In this document: positions 17,131-26,224 of the stretch, piece by piece
Layout of the letters: each line of letters opens with the position of its first letter
How positions within the stretch are numbered: position 1 is the first letter of the stretch
Made by a program: the position numbers and the translations under genes
The notes under the pieces: model-generated
What the model saw: the letters and a program-made list of their open reading frames with translations, nothing else
What the model was told of the DNA's origin: nothing
Databases searched by the model: none
Source of the DNA: Spirochaetales bacterium
Lineage (GTDB): Bacteria > Spirochaetota > Spirochaetia > SZUA-6
DNA length: 64,000 nucleotides
Direction: 5' to 3'
NCBI GenBank assembly: GCA_027021365.1
Contig: JALUUM010000020.1
Coordinates: forward strand, 330,726 to 394,725

Positions 17131-18473
17131 AATTCAATATTCTTGTAGTTGATGATGAAAAGAATATAAGAGAAGGATTGGGTAAGGCGCTTGAATTGGA
17201 TGGTTACAATGTAATTCTTGCCGAAGACGGGAAAAAAGCACTCAACTATATTAACGGCGGCGATATAGATCTCGTTATAACTGATTTGAAAATGCCCGAG
17301 CTTTCCGGCCAGGAACTTCTAAAAAGGGTTGCTTCATCGTATCCTACGGTGCCCGTTATCATACTTACGGGACATGGTACGATAGAGAATGCCGTTCAGG
17401 CAATGAGAGACGGTGCCTATGACTTCCTTACAAAGCCTGTGAACCTCGATCGCCTTTCACTGCTCGTGAAGAGGGCGCTTTCAAACAGAGAACTCGTTCT
17501 GCAGCACAGGGCTCTGCAGGAAGAGCTAAAGAAGAAGAGTCAATTCGCAAATATCATAGGCAAAAGCGATGTAATGAAACGCATCTTTGAAATCGTAAAA
17601 CAGGTTGCCCCCACACGTGCCTCCGTTTTGATAACGGGTGAGAGTGGTGTTGGTAAAGAAATGATTGCCGATGCCATTCACTATCTCTCTCCGAGAAAGG
17701 AAAAGCCCTACGTAAAGGTACACTGTGCCGCTTTGACAGAGACTCTTCTCGAAAGTGAACTCTTTGGTCATGAGAAGGGAGCATTTACAGGTGCAATTGC
17801 AAGAAAGCGGGGGAGATTCGAACTGGCAAATCATGGTACGATTTTTCTGGACGAGATAGGCGAGGTCAATCAAAGCGTACAGATAAAACTATTAAGGGTG
17901 CTTCAGGAAAAAAAATTCGAACGCGTAGGCGGTGAAGAAACCATTGAAGTGGATGTAAGAATAATTGCAGCAACGAATCGCAATCTGAAGGAAGAAATTG
18001 AAAAGGGGAATTTCCGTGAGGATCTCTACTACAGGCTCAATGTCGTGAATATCCATATTCCGCCCCTCCGGGAGCGGAAAGAGGATATTCCCCTGTTGAT
18101 ATCACATTTCATAAAGGAGATATCCAAGGAAAACAACAAGCTCATAGAGGGAATAGATTCAAAGGCAAGGATGGCACTGTATAACTACTCCTGGCCCGGC
18201 AATGTAAGGGAACTCAGGAATTGTATAGAGAGTGCAATCGTGATGTGCAAGGGAAATGTCATAACACTGGAAGACCTTCCTCCGATGGTAAGGCAGGATT
18301 CGGACGGAGATTACATAAAGCTCACTTCCGGCATTACTCTGGCCGAAGCGGAAAAGGAGATAATAAGATTCACTCTGCAGAAACAGAATGGAAACAAGAG
18401 TAAAACTGCCGAGATATTAGGTATAGGAAGAAAGACTCTCCATCGGAAGATTCAGGAATATGGGATAGAGTAG
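17127..18473 (+). CDS. NtrC-family sigma-54-dependent response regulator
   Basis: Phosphorylated enhancer-binding activator of sigma-54 RNA polymerase. The receiver carries Asp53 (LVITDLKMPE). The AAA+ domain has Walker A GESGVGKE at 171-178, the sigma-54 contacting loop GAFTGA at 218-223, and Walker B TIFLDE at 238-243, all intact. A Fis-type helix-turn-helix ends the protein (NKSKTAEILGIGRKTLHRKI). Domain order and 448 aa match NtrC and AtoC. It overlaps the cognate kinase gene by ATGA and is followed by a chemoreceptor-like gene. The intact GAFTGA implies that sigma-54 is encoded elsewhere in this genome. One -24/-12 element is seen in this window, before the sigma-70 family gene at 31468; a link between the two is only a hypothesis. 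Confidence 0.95.
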   Translation: MKFNILVVDDEKNIREGLGKALELDGYNVILAEDGKKALNYINGGDIDLVITDLKMPELSGQELLKRVASSYPTVPVIILTGHGTIENAVQAMRDGAYDFLTKPVNLDRLSLLVKRALSNRELVLQHRALQEELKKKSQFANIIGKSDVMKRIFEIVKQVAPTRASVLITGESGVGKEMIADAIHYLSPRKEKPYVKVHCAALTETLLESELFGHEKGAFTGAIARKRGRFELANHGTIFLDEIGEVNQSVQIKLLRVLQEKKFERVGGEETIEVDVRIIAATNRNLKEEIEKGNFREDLYYRLNVVNIHIPPLRERKEDIPLLISHFIKEISKENNKLIEGIDSKARMALYNYSWPGNVRELRNCIESAIVMCKGNVITLEDLPPMVRQDSDGDYIKLTSGITLAEAEKEIIRFTLQKQNGNKSKTAEILGIGRKTLHRKIQEYGIE

Positions 18474-18497
18474 AAAATGCATAAACGGGGGAATGGT

Positions 18498-19679
18498 ATG
18501 AGAAAGAAAAGCATTAAAGGATTATTTGTAACAAACCAGAGCGTAATGTTAATTACAAACCTCGTAATACTCTGTATTGCTGTTTTCATGATCTTGACCT
18601 CTATGGGAATATTGCCTGTTACCTTGCAGGAGAAGTACAGGATATTTTTTCTGTTTATGATTTCGATAGTGACAGTGGGAGGATACCTCCTCGTGAGCAT
18701 GTTCAACAGTTTCAGTTACCGGAGGATAGTCGATGACTTGAAAATTCTGGACAGGACAATTTCCATCGTGGAAAATGGAGGTTCTCCTGGGTTAAAGAGA
18801 GATGCAGAGGGGTGGCAAATATCAATATATGAAATCGAGGAACTCTTCGGGAAGATTAAATCCATGCTGTCAATTTCAGAGATAAAGACTCGCCTGAATG
18901 AGTATCGTATAGGGCTGGAGAAAAATGGCGGGAATCTGGAGAGCCTCGTAAAGGAGATGTACGATTTCATGACCGGGGAAGTGGAAACCATGGAACGGAT
19001 AGGCAGGGAATTTGAAAGTATGTCTATGCTTCTTCAGGTCGTGGAAAAACAATTGGGTGGTAACGCGGAAAGGGCCGATTCTACGGCTGAAAAAATCGAC
19101 AGAATCAGGGAGCAGGTTAACCGGCTGAAATCTGACATAAAATACCTTTCGGAAAGGGATTCTGAAATTGAAGGTGTGGTCACATTGATCGGTGAAATAG
19201 CCGACCAGACGGACCTCCTGTCACTGAATGCTGCTATGGAGGCTGCAAGAGCAGGTGAATTCGGAAGGGGTTTCGGGGTAGTTGCAGCCGAAATAAGAAA
19301 ACTTGCAGACAGAAGTTCGAATGCCACTCAGAAGATAAGTGAGATGATTCAAGGGGTATTCGAAACGGTGGATGTCGTTTCTTCTTCGGTGGAGAGTGCC
19401 AGTGATTATCTGGATTCCCTCTCACAGGATATTACTGCCAATAACAGTTCCATCGAGGAGCTTTCTGAGAAACTTGCAAAAATCAGTCACCAGTTGCAGG
19501 GGATGGAAAGGAGAATAGATACCAACCTCACCGCTCTGATGGAAAATACAAACAGGGTAAACAACCTGGACAAACTTGCCAGGTCTTTCATGGAAATAGC
19601 TGTTGATTTAAAGAAGGTTATCAGTGAGATGGAAAAGAGTGCCAAGGCCGGTCTACCCGTCGGGCGTAATCCTTCCTGA
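18498..19679 (+). CDS. Methyl-accepting chemotaxis-like signalling protein without a sensor domain
   Basis: The C-terminal half is an MCP coiled-coil signalling domain; the hairpin tip reads [21 protein letters not shown] followed by [18 protein letters not shown], close to the canonical tip, with Asp for Asn after QT. The N-terminus has two hydrophobic helices (about residues 16-38 and 48-70) joined by a very short loop, so there is no periplasmic ligand-binding domain and no obvious HAMP; the region between the membrane and the tip is predicted helical. Input may come from the membrane or from a partner protein. ATG at 18498 is chosen because CGGGGGA lies just upstream; an ATG at 18477 would add seven residues. 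It follows the two-component pair by 24 nt, so it may be co-transcribed. Confidence 0.8.
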   Translation: MRKKSIKGLFVTNQSVMLITNLVILCIAVFMILTSMGILPVTLQEKYRIFFLFMISIVTVGGYLLVSMFNSFSYRRIVDDLKILDRTISIVENGGSPGLKRDAEGWQISIYEIEELFGKIKSMLSISEIKTRLNEYRIGLEKNGGNLESLVKEMYDFMTGEVETMERIGREFESMSMLLQVVEKQLGGNAERADSTAEKIDRIREQVNRLKSDIKYLSERDSEIEGVVTLIGEIADQTDLLSLNAAMEAARAGEFGRGFGVVAAEIRKLADRSSNATQKISEMIQGVFETVDVVSSSVESASDYLDSLSQDITANNSSIEELSEKLAKISHQLQGMERRIDTNLTALMENTNRVNNLDKLARSFMEIAVDLKKVISEMEKSAKAGLPVGRNPS

Positions 19680-19692
19680 CATTTGAGACAAC

Positions 19693-19725
19693 ATTTCTCT
19701 CACTTTTCTCTCACTTTTCTCTCAG
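19693..19725 (-). repeat. Three tandem 11-nt repeats across the stop of the WecA-like gene
   Basis: The unit on the plus strand is TTTTCTCTCAC, present three times with one mismatch at each end. The minus-strand gene terminates within it (TGA ending at 19700). Because 11 is not a multiple of three, gain or loss of a unit would change the C-terminal reading frame. Confidence 0.75.
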
Positions 19726-20809
19726 CTCCGGACTGTTCGGAGTCCAGCTTTTTCGATTCGATAAAATTGAACAGTATGTAGGCGAGAAGACTCCCAATCC
19801 ATATTATGGATATGAAGTATATATTTGCCTCTTTCGGAAGAACCATAGAAGTAATGGCAACGGCGCTCAAATATGCAGAAAAGCTATAGATTATGGCCAG
19901 AATTTTCCGCTCACCGAGACCAATACCAAGCAGGCGGTGATGGAGATGTTTTCTGTCCGGTGAGTATATTGGCCTTCCCTCATGTAATCTTCTAAGTATG
20001 GCCGTAGCTGTATCTATTATAGGTATCATAAATAGAGTAATGGCTGCTATGAGAATACCGGGGAAAGGAGAGTTGTTTTTCAAGGGGATAAGAGGTATTA
20101 CCGAAAGGGAAAATCCGAGGAAAAGGCTTCCCGAATCTCCCATGAATATCTTTGCAGGCGGAAAATTGAAAAAGAGAAACCCAAAAATAGCACCGAGAAT
20201 TGCGAAGGATAATAGGCCTGCAAGCATATTACCCTTTATCATCATAATGATGCCAAGGGATAGTGCCGCAAAACCAGCTATTCCTCCTGCGAGTCCGTCC
20301 ATGCCGTCTACCAGATTCAGGGCATTTGTTATACCGACAATCCAGAGAACCGTTGCCGGATAAGCGATGAATCCCAGATGGATGGTTCCAAGGTAGGGAA
20401 TGGTAAGGTCCCTGATAAGGTAACCGCCAATGGTAACTATCGAAGCAGCCAGCAACTGGATAATAAATTTGAATAGCGCTTTGAGATTGTGGAAATCGTC
20501 TATAAGGCCGGTAATATGAATGAGGATGAGCGGAATAAAGAAAAACAGTGCAGAGGGTGGAATCGAGGCTTCAATTGCAGTTCTACCAATGAGCCTCGAA
20601 GCTAAGATTACAATGACAAATGCAAGCATTGCAGAGACAAACATACCAAATCCACCGAGCCTTGGTATAAGTCCTGTGTGAATTTTGCGTTTGTCAGGGA
20701 TATCGTACCACTTGTATCTATGAGAAAGCCTGATGATTACAGGAGTGATGATTACATTCAAGATGAATGAGGTTAAAACAGTTGCAATCGAAACTACAAA
20801 TATCTCCAT
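19700..20809 (-). CDS. WecA/TagO/MraY-type undecaprenyl-phosphate glycosyl-1-phosphate transferase
   Basis: Integral membrane enzyme that transfers a sugar-1-phosphate from a UDP-sugar to undecaprenyl phosphate, the first step of a surface polysaccharide or O-antigen pathway. About ten to eleven hydrophobic helices are visible. Catalytic motifs are present: the metal-binding GLIDD pair, the NALNLVDGMDGLAGG loop and FMGDSGSLFLG. The late cytosolic loop DRKHLHHRLL is the histidine motif characteristic of WecA/TagO rather than MraY, so the substrate is probably UDP-GlcNAc rather than UDP-MurNAc-pentapeptide. ATG at 20809 is taken as start; a GTG at 20830 would add seven residues. There are no glycosyltransferase neighbours; a J-domain gene is upstream on the same strand, 120 nt away. 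Confidence 0.85.
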   Translation of the reverse strand: MEIFVVSIATVLTSFILNVIITPVIIRLSHRYKWYDIPDKRKIHTGLIPRLGGFGMFVSAMLAFVIVILASRLIGRTAIEASIPPSALFFFIPLILIHITGLIDDFHNLKALFKFIIQLLAASIVTIGGYLIRDLTIPYLGTIHLGFIAYPATVLWIVGITNALNLVDGMDGLAGGIAGFAALSLGIIMMIKGNMLAGLLSFAILGAIFGFLFFNFPPAKIFMGDSGSLFLGFSLSVIPLIPLKNNSPFPGILIAAITLFMIPIIDTATAILRRLHEGRPIYSPDRKHLHHRLLGIGLGERKILAIIYSFSAYLSAVAITSMVLPKEANIYFISIIWIGSLLAYILFNFIESKKLDSEQSGAERKVREK

Positions 20810-20929
20810 ATTCTCATTAAAATATAACACGGTAAAGTGATTAGCACAATCGTTTTGCCTGTTTTCATGTTAGGAATCACCCTGGAAATTAGCCGGACCG
20901 ATTGTGTTGCCAGTAAAAGATTTGGTGGT

Positions 20930-21400
20930 TCACTCTTGTCCCTTTCTGCTATTCTTTTCCTGGAAATCTTTTATTCTGTTATACGATATATTCAACTTTT
21001 TTGTGATTTCGGTAGCTATTCTGAATTTTTCAGGGTCTTCTGCAAAGTTATCGGGGTGATATTTCTTTAAAAGTCTTTTGTAGGACTGCTTTACCTTGTC
21101 GAAGGATTCACCATACTTTGTCTCGAGGTTCAAGTAATCCTGTCTGAGTTCTTCTGGGAGGCCACGGGTCGTGTTACCCCGGGTTCTTCCCGTTGTCCTG
21201 TAGGAAGATTTATCTGAAAAATTACCTGAAGATTTATCTGAAGCTCGTCCCGACCTTATATAATCATCCAGTTCTTCCCAAGCTTCGTAAAAGTCTTTGT
21301 CCTTGAAAAACCTGTTTTCCCTTTCTTCATGGAACATCCTGTCAAAGAGACTGTCTATCGACTTGAAAAATCGGTCCAAGCTGTTAAAAAAATCTTCCAT
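20930..21400 (-). CDS. Small protein with a C-terminal J domain
   Basis: Hsp40-type co-chaperone fragment with unusual layout. The last 70 residues form a J domain with helix II and the essential HPD at residues 115-117 (KKYHPDNFAED), which stimulates DnaK. In classical DnaJ the J domain is N-terminal and followed by Gly/Phe and zinc modules; here it is at the C-terminus, after a charged, Phe-rich N-terminal half (about 50 residues) and a Ser/Thr/Arg-rich linker. The N-terminal part resembles no client-binding domain I know and may dock the protein to a partner or the membrane surface. ATG at 21400 is used. It is separated from the lysine operon's last gene by a possible terminator. Confidence 0.8.
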   Translation of the reverse strand: MEDFFNSLDRFFKSIDSLFDRMFHEERENRFFKDKDFYEAWEELDDYIRSGRASDKSSGNFSDKSSYRTTGRTRGNTTRGLPEELRQDYLNLETKYGESFDKVKQSYKRLLKKYHPDNFAEDPEKFRIATEITKKLNISYNRIKDFQEKNSRKGQE

Positions 21401-21417
21401 AGCCAGATTATAATTTA

Positions 21418-21458
21418 TATAAAAATACTTTGTAAGGAAAATCTATATTTTCAAAGTA
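21418..21458 (-). terminator. Possible terminator of the lysine operon
   Basis: On the minus strand TACTTTG (21452-21458) and CAAAGTA (21426-21432) form a 7-bp stem around an AAAAT/ATTTT inner stem, followed by TTTTTAT. It begins at the aminotransferase stop. The stem is AT-rich, so strength is uncertain. Confidence 0.4.
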
Positions 21459-22641
21459 AGGCTTCTTTGATTCTCTTTAATCTTTCGGCAGCCTTAATTG
21501 TTTCTTCCAGTGAAGGAACCAATGCGAATCTCACGTATCCTTCCCCGGGATTCTCTCCTCTATCTGTTTTTTCTGATATCCAGCTTCCCGGCGTTGTTAC
21601 AATGGCAATATCTTCTTTAAGGAGGAGTTTGGAAAAATCCAAAGAACTCATTCCATTCGGAACCCTCTGCCAGACATAGAGGGTTGCTTTGGGAGTACAA
21701 TCTGGAAGACCGATCTCCATTAGGGTACCACAGAGTATGTCTCTCTTCTTTTTGTATTCCCTCCTGGATTGTATGACGTGTTGTTCATCCGAGAGAGCGG
21801 CAATTGCACCTTCCTGTACGAAGTTGGGTGTTCCTGAGTCTATGTTGGTTTTAACCTTCCTGAATATGGAGACCAGGTCGGCGTCTCCCATGACCCAGCC
21901 TATCCTGTAACCGGTCATTGCGGAACGCTTTGAGAGTGAATGGAAAACAATTACTCCTTCCTTTCTGATGTTCAGAATGGAAATCGGAGCTGTATCAGTA
22001 TAATATATTTCCGAGTAAGCCTCATCGGAAGCTATGATTATTCCATACTTGTCAGCAAACTGTATTGCCCTTTTGTAGAATTCTTCCGTTGCAAGTGCCC
22101 CTGATGGTGAATTTGGATAGTTCAACCATAGAATCTTTGCTCTGTTTGCAACAGCCTCGGGAATTTCCGAAAAATCGATGAGAAAGTTATTCTCCTTCCG
22201 TATTGGAACCTGATATGGTATTCCTTCTGAGAACAATGTCCCTCTAGTATAGGGTGGATATCCCGGAGTTGGACATATCACATAGTCATCGGGATTTACA
22301 ACTCCTTCATGAAAGTTAAAGACAGCCTCTTTGGAGCCAATTGTAGAGGATATTTCTGTTGCAGGATCAAGTTCAATGTCATATCTCTTTTTCACCCAGC
22401 GTGAAACGGCATTTCTGAACTCTTCCAGTCCTATGTAGCTCGGATATCCGCTGGATTTGTGTTTCTCTATACCTGAAATAGTAGCTCGTCTTACGATTTC
22501 AGGTGTCGGGATAGTGGGATCTCCCACACCAAAGTCGATTGGCTTTATACCTTTGGCCTTCAAATCCCCAACTATCCTGTCGACCTCTGCAAAGGCATAA
22601 GCACCTATGGATTTCAATCTCTTGCTTGCCCAGTCTTTCAT
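21451..22641 (-). CDS. Class I PLP aminotransferase of lysine biosynthesis (DapC/DapL-like)
   Basis: Predicted to transaminate a diaminopimelate-pathway intermediate (succinyl-amino-ketopimelate, or tetrahydrodipicolinate in the direct route). Fold-type I residues are visible: Asn177 in WLNYPNSPSG, Asp206 and Tyr209 in SDEAYSEI, the PLP lysine Lys238 in HSLSKRSAMTGYRIG, and a C-terminal YVRFAL arginine. LSKRS followed by G-x-R-x-G is typical of DapC-type enzymes; I cannot separate DapC from DapL by sight. ATG at 22641 forms an ATGA overlap with the dapF stop and follows GAGGAGAG; an upstream extension to 22725 is over dapF and rejected. The operon partners asd, lysC, lysA and dapF support the lysine role; dapA and dapB are not in the window. 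Confidence 0.82.
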   Translation of the reverse strand: MKDWASKRLKSIGAYAFAEVDRIVGDLKAKGIKPIDFGVGDPTIPTPEIVRRATISGIEKHKSSGYPSYIGLEEFRNAVSRWVKKRYDIELDPATEISSTIGSKEAVFNFHEGVVNPDDYVICPTPGYPPYTRGTLFSEGIPYQVPIRKENNFLIDFSEIPEAVANRAKILWLNYPNSPSGALATEEFYKRAIQFADKYGIIIASDEAYSEIYYTDTAPISILNIRKEGVIVFHSLSKRSAMTGYRIGWVMGDADLVSIFRKVKTNIDSGTPNFVQEGAIAALSDEQHVIQSRREYKKKRDILCGTLMEIGLPDCTPKATLYVWQRVPNGMSSLDFSKLLLKEDIAIVTTPGSWISEKTDRGENPGEGYVRFALVPSLEETIKAAERLKRIKEALL

Positions 22642-23489
22642 TCTCTCTCCTCGTAGTAGTATGTGCCTGTAAATACGTATTCGGCAGGTCCGATTATATA
22701 GATGTGATTGTCTTCTTCCGACCAATTTATCATCAGGTCACCTCCGTTCAGATGAACGAGAACTTCTCTGTCAGTGAAACCATTCAAGACGGAGGCCACT
22801 ACGGAGGCCGAGGCTCCGGTTCCGCAGGCAAGTGTTTCCCCTGAGCCTCTTTCCCATACTCTCATCCTTATTTCTTCCCTGCTGTAAATCTGTACAAACT
22901 CTACATTTGTCCTGTTGGGAAAGTGAGGATGATGTTCGATTTGTGATCCCAGCTTGTGAAGGTCAAAGTTGTAGTCCGATACAAATATGACTGCATGAGG
23001 ATTCCCCATGGAAACCGGTGTGTATGTATAGCTCTTGCCATCGATCTCAAGAGTCTTGGTATACTCCATGTCTGCAATTTCCTTTAATTCGCTTGAATTG
23101 TCTATGAGAAACGGAGCTCCCATATCCACCTTGAGACTTCTCGAATCTATAACTTCTATTCCGATTGTTCTTTTCATGGTTTCGACATTGAAAACCCTCT
23201 CCGTGACTAGTCCTGAATCGAATGCATATCTTCCTATGCACCTGATGGCATTCCCGCACATCTCAGCTTCAGACCCGTCCGCGTTGAAGATTCTCATTTT
23301 AAGTTTTTCCCTCTCACCGGGGAGGATCAGTACCAGTCCGTCTCCTCCGACACCAAAGTGTCTGTCGGATATCTTTCTGGAAAGATCTTCCAGAATAGTT
23401 TCATTTTCTGCAACCTGGGGATGTTTAAAACAGTCAACGAAGATGTAGTCATTTCCAAGACCGTGCATCTTTATGAATTCAACTTCCAT
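22638..23489 (-). CDS. dapF: Diaminopimelate epimerase
   Basis: Interconverts LL- and meso-diaminopimelate, giving the peptidoglycan cross-linker and lysine precursor. The cofactor-independent two-base active site is present: Cys78 in AEMCGNAIRC and a second Cys in LACGTGASAS near residue 222. The N-terminus MEVEFIKMHGLGNDYIFVD is canonical, and the 283 aa length is normal. ATG at 23489 is used. Its stop overlaps the next gene as ATGA, so the aminotransferase is translationally coupled. Upstream, 110 nt separate it from lysA without a clear promoter or terminator, apart from a weak GGGAA/TTCCC hairpin. Confidence 0.97.
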   Translation of the reverse strand: MEVEFIKMHGLGNDYIFVDCFKHPQVAENETILEDLSRKISDRHFGVGGDGLVLILPGEREKLKMRIFNADGSEAEMCGNAIRCIGRYAFDSGLVTERVFNVETMKRTIGIEVIDSRSLKVDMGAPFLIDNSSELKEIADMEYTKTLEIDGKSYTYTPVSMGNPHAVIFVSDYNFDLHKLGSQIEHHPHFPNRTNVEFVQIYSREEIRMRVWERGSGETLACGTGASASVVASVLNGFTDREVLVHLNGGDLMINWSEEDNHIYIIGPAEYVFTGTYYYEERE

Positions 23490-23599
23490 AACCGTATCCT
23501 CTTATTATTTAGTCAGTGTACTCTGTGCATTCGGTTTATTTGCTTTATTGGGAATCATGGCTTTCCCGATACATACTCTTAAAAATACACATTACATTA

Positions 23600-24835
23600 T
23601 TACATTTCGGTAACATTGAGAAGTAGGTCTTCCAGCTTTTCCCGTTTTCTTATCAATTTTACCGAGTCTCCATCTATCAGAATTTCCGGCGGAAGGAGAA
23701 ATGAATTGTAGTGTGAAGCCATCGTAAATCCATATGCTCCTGCATTTCGAATAGCCAAAAGGTCACCTTCCTCTATCGGGCTGAACTCTCTCGGTTCGAT
23801 ACCTTCCTCCGTTCTTGTAAATACATCCCCGCTCTCACAGAGATTCCCAGTAATAACGGCTTTGATCGATTTACCTTTCCTCTCTTCTACCGGTTCTATG
23901 TGATGATAGGAGCCGTAGAATGCCGGTCGTATGAGGTGGTTGAAACCGGTATTCGTACCGATAAATGTGTACTTCCTCGCTTTCTTTATAGATGTGACCC
24001 TGCAGAGGAGGGAACCGGATTCGGCAACGAGAAATCTTCCCGGTTCAAGGGCAAGGTCGGGTGAATCCCCGTAAGCTTTACAGAATTCCTTGTATTCTCC
24101 GGATAGTCTTGCTGCAAGCTCTTCGATGTCAATGGCCCTTTCTCCCGGTCTGTAGGGGACACCAATTCCTCCTCCGAGATCGACGAAGTCGAGGTTTTTG
24201 AACTTCATCGCCGTTTTGAAGAGATTCTTTACAGCCTTCACGAACATTTCAGCTTGAAGTATCCCTGAACCTATATGACAGTGAACTCCCTTTATCTTCA
24301 GGTTTCCCCTTGAAGCAGTCTCCTTTACCTCATCGGTTTTTTCCCAGTCTATTCCGAATTTGCTTTCAGGTCCCCCTGTTATTACATGACTGTGATGTCC
24401 CGCTCCAACATATATATTGAATCGAATTGATATTTCACTTCCCGGTGCAATCTTTCCGAGCCTTACAAGTTGCGAGAGTGACTCAACGTTTATCATTATC
24501 CCTTTCTCAAGTGCAAATTTCATCTCTTCGTCTGATACGGAGTTCTGGGTGAAGAGCATATCTTTCGAATTGAACCCTGCATGTTCGGCTAGGAAGATTT
24601 CTCCCGGCGATACGACATCAACGGAAGCCCCCTCCTGACGAAGTAGCTTTAATATCCAGGGATTCGAATTTGCCTTTGCTGCATAGTGGATTTTGATATT
24701 TTCGATTCCGCTTGAACGGAAAGCCTTTACGAGTCTCCTGAAATTGGTCCTTATTTTATCTCCCTCGTATATGTAGAGCGGAGTCCCGTATCTCTTTGCA
24801 AGTTCGTCAGCGGAAATATTACCAAAATGAATCAT
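23600..24835 (-). CDS. lysA: Diaminopimelate decarboxylase
   Basis: Last step of lysine biosynthesis: decarboxylates meso-DAP to L-lysine with PLP. Alanine-racemase-like barrel with the PLP lysine Lys54 in HYAAKANSNP, then VHCHIGSGI, and the glycine loop LGGGIGVPY. The C-terminal beta domain carries the substrate-binding CESGDVF and NAGAYGFTMASHYNS motifs. At 411 aa it is typical. ATG at 24835 is preceded by AAGGAG about 9 nt upstream. It lies 48 nt downstream of lysC and is part of the lysine-riboswitch operon. Confidence 0.97.
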   Translation of the reverse strand: MIHFGNISADELAKRYGTPLYIYEGDKIRTNFRRLVKAFRSSGIENIKIHYAAKANSNPWILKLLRQEGASVDVVSPGEIFLAEHAGFNSKDMLFTQNSVSDEEMKFALEKGIMINVESLSQLVRLGKIAPGSEISIRFNIYVGAGHHSHVITGGPESKFGIDWEKTDEVKETASRGNLKIKGVHCHIGSGILQAEMFVKAVKNLFKTAMKFKNLDFVDLGGGIGVPYRPGERAIDIEELAARLSGEYKEFCKAYGDSPDLALEPGRFLVAESGSLLCRVTSIKKARKYTFIGTNTGFNHLIRPAFYGSYHHIEPVEERKGKSIKAVITGNLCESGDVFTRTEEGIEPREFSPIEEGDLLAIRNAGAYGFTMASHYNSFLLPPEILIDGDSVKLIRKREKLEDLLLNVTEM

Positions 24836-24883
24836 TGTCTTCTCCTTCTTATCTCTGACCTTATCTCTGCCTGGTTTTCCTCA

Positions 24884-26224
24884 TTAATCGACGAGAAAGA
24901 CATCATGTAGTTTTGTTACCGTTCTTTCAAGGCTTTCATCGGGAACCACGAAAGACAGGTTTACATCGGATGCACCAAGTGAGACCATTCTTATTGGTAT
25001 CTCTTCCAGCTGCAGGAATACTTTGGATATCGTATCGGGTTTTCTCCAAACCCCTATACCAACGAGAGAAACTATCGAGTTGCCTGTTTCTATGCTGACC
25101 CTTCCTATTTTTGAAAGGTCTTTTTCGATTTCATCGAGGTTTGAGGTGTCATCCAGTGTCATCGATACGGATACCTCTGAGGTTGAAATTAGGTCAACCG
25201 ATGTCCTGTGTTTTTCAAAAATTTCGAAAATACGCCTTAAGAAACCATATGCGAGTAGCATTCTTGAAGAAACTATGTTGATAAGTGTAATTCCGCTTTT
25301 GAATGCAATTGCTTTTATACCGGCCTCTGTTTCTTCGCTGACTATTCTGGTACCGGGATGTTCCGGATTTCCCGTATTTTTTACTATTACCGGAATTTCC
25401 ATTTCAATAGCCGGTTGAATGGTTGATGGATGAATCACCTTTGCGCCGAAATAGGCGAGTTCCTGGGCTTCCCTGTAACTGATAGTTTCAAGACTCTTTG
25501 CATTTGTTACGATTCGCGGGTCACATGTCATTATTCCGTTTACATCTGTCCATATCTGCACTTCCTCTGCTTTGAGAGCAGAGCCGATTATCGTTGCACT
25601 GTAGTCAGAGCCTCCCCTGCCCAGCGTCGTGGTAAGATTATCCTCGGTAGATGCAATGAAACCCTGTGTTATCCAGAGTTTCCCCTTTTCAGGCTTAATG
25701 ATGCTTCTTATCCTTTCTGCGGTTATTTCGTTTAAAGGATGAGCCTGTGTAAAATGATCGTCAGTTACAATTATCTTTCTGGCATCCACAAGTTCTGCAT
25801 TGATACCCCTTTCCAGTGCCCGGTGGTAAATCAAAACTGTGGATAGCCTTTCCCCGAATGAGAGAACTGCATCGTTTGTCCGCTTCGTCCATTCTTTCAG
25901 TATGGAGAGGCCTCTTATTATAGAGAGCAGTTCTTCCAGGATTGTCTCAAGTTGATACTTACAGCCCGGAAGGTTGTCGCTACCAAGCAGATCCTCTGCC
26001 ACGGAAAAATGCCTTTCCTCTATTTCCCTGTATATAGATATCGCCTCTGCTTCGTTACCGTTACCTGCATTCGTTGCAATTAACTGAAGCTTGTCCGTGA
26101 TCCCTGACATTGCCGATGCTACCATTACGGGAGAACGGTGAAGCTGTGAACTCGCAATGTCCAGTGCATTGTTTATCCTTTCTGCATTTTTTACCGATGT
26201 CCCGCCAAACTTCATTACTATCAT
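24884..26224 (-). CDS. lysC: Aspartate kinase
   Basis: Commits aspartate to the lysine, threonine and methionine branch by phosphorylation. The kinase domain opens with KFGGTSVKNAERI (residue 5 on), and the GRGGSDYSA motif lies near 200. Two C-terminal ACT domains (about 300-446) usually bind lysine for feedback inhibition, ending in the GASDVNLSFVV stretch. The 446 aa form resembles E. coli LysC/ThrA rather than the shorter Bacillus enzymes. The start is an ATGA overlap with the end of asd, so the pair is coupled. Regulation is probably double: lysine riboswitch on the mRNA and ACT feedback on the enzyme. Confidence 0.96.
   Translation of the reverse strand: MIVMKFGGTSVKNAERINNALDIASSQLHRSPVMVASAMSGITDKLQLIATNAGNGNEAEAISIYREIEERHFSVAEDLLGSDNLPGCKYQLETILEELLSIIRGLSILKEWTKRTNDAVLSFGERLSTVLIYHRALERGINAELVDARKIIVTDDHFTQAHPLNEITAERIRSIIKPEKGKLWITQGFIASTEDNLTTTLGRGGSDYSATIIGSALKAEEVQIWTDVNGIMTCDPRIVTNAKSLETISYREAQELAYFGAKVIHPSTIQPAIEMEIPVIVKNTGNPEHPGTRIVSEETEAGIKAIAFKSGITLINIVSSRMLLAYGFLRRIFEIFEKHRTSVDLISTSEVSVSMTLDDTSNLDEIEKDLSKIGRVSIETGNSIVSLVGIGVWRKPDTISKVFLQLEEIPIRMVSLGASDVNLSFVVPDESLERTVTKLHDVFLVD

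Noticed and set aside
19720..19755. GGACT/AGTCC hairpin with T-run as a terminator of the chemoreceptor-like gene
   Set aside because: It lies inside the coding end of the WecA-like gene, the stem is short, and competing pairings exist.
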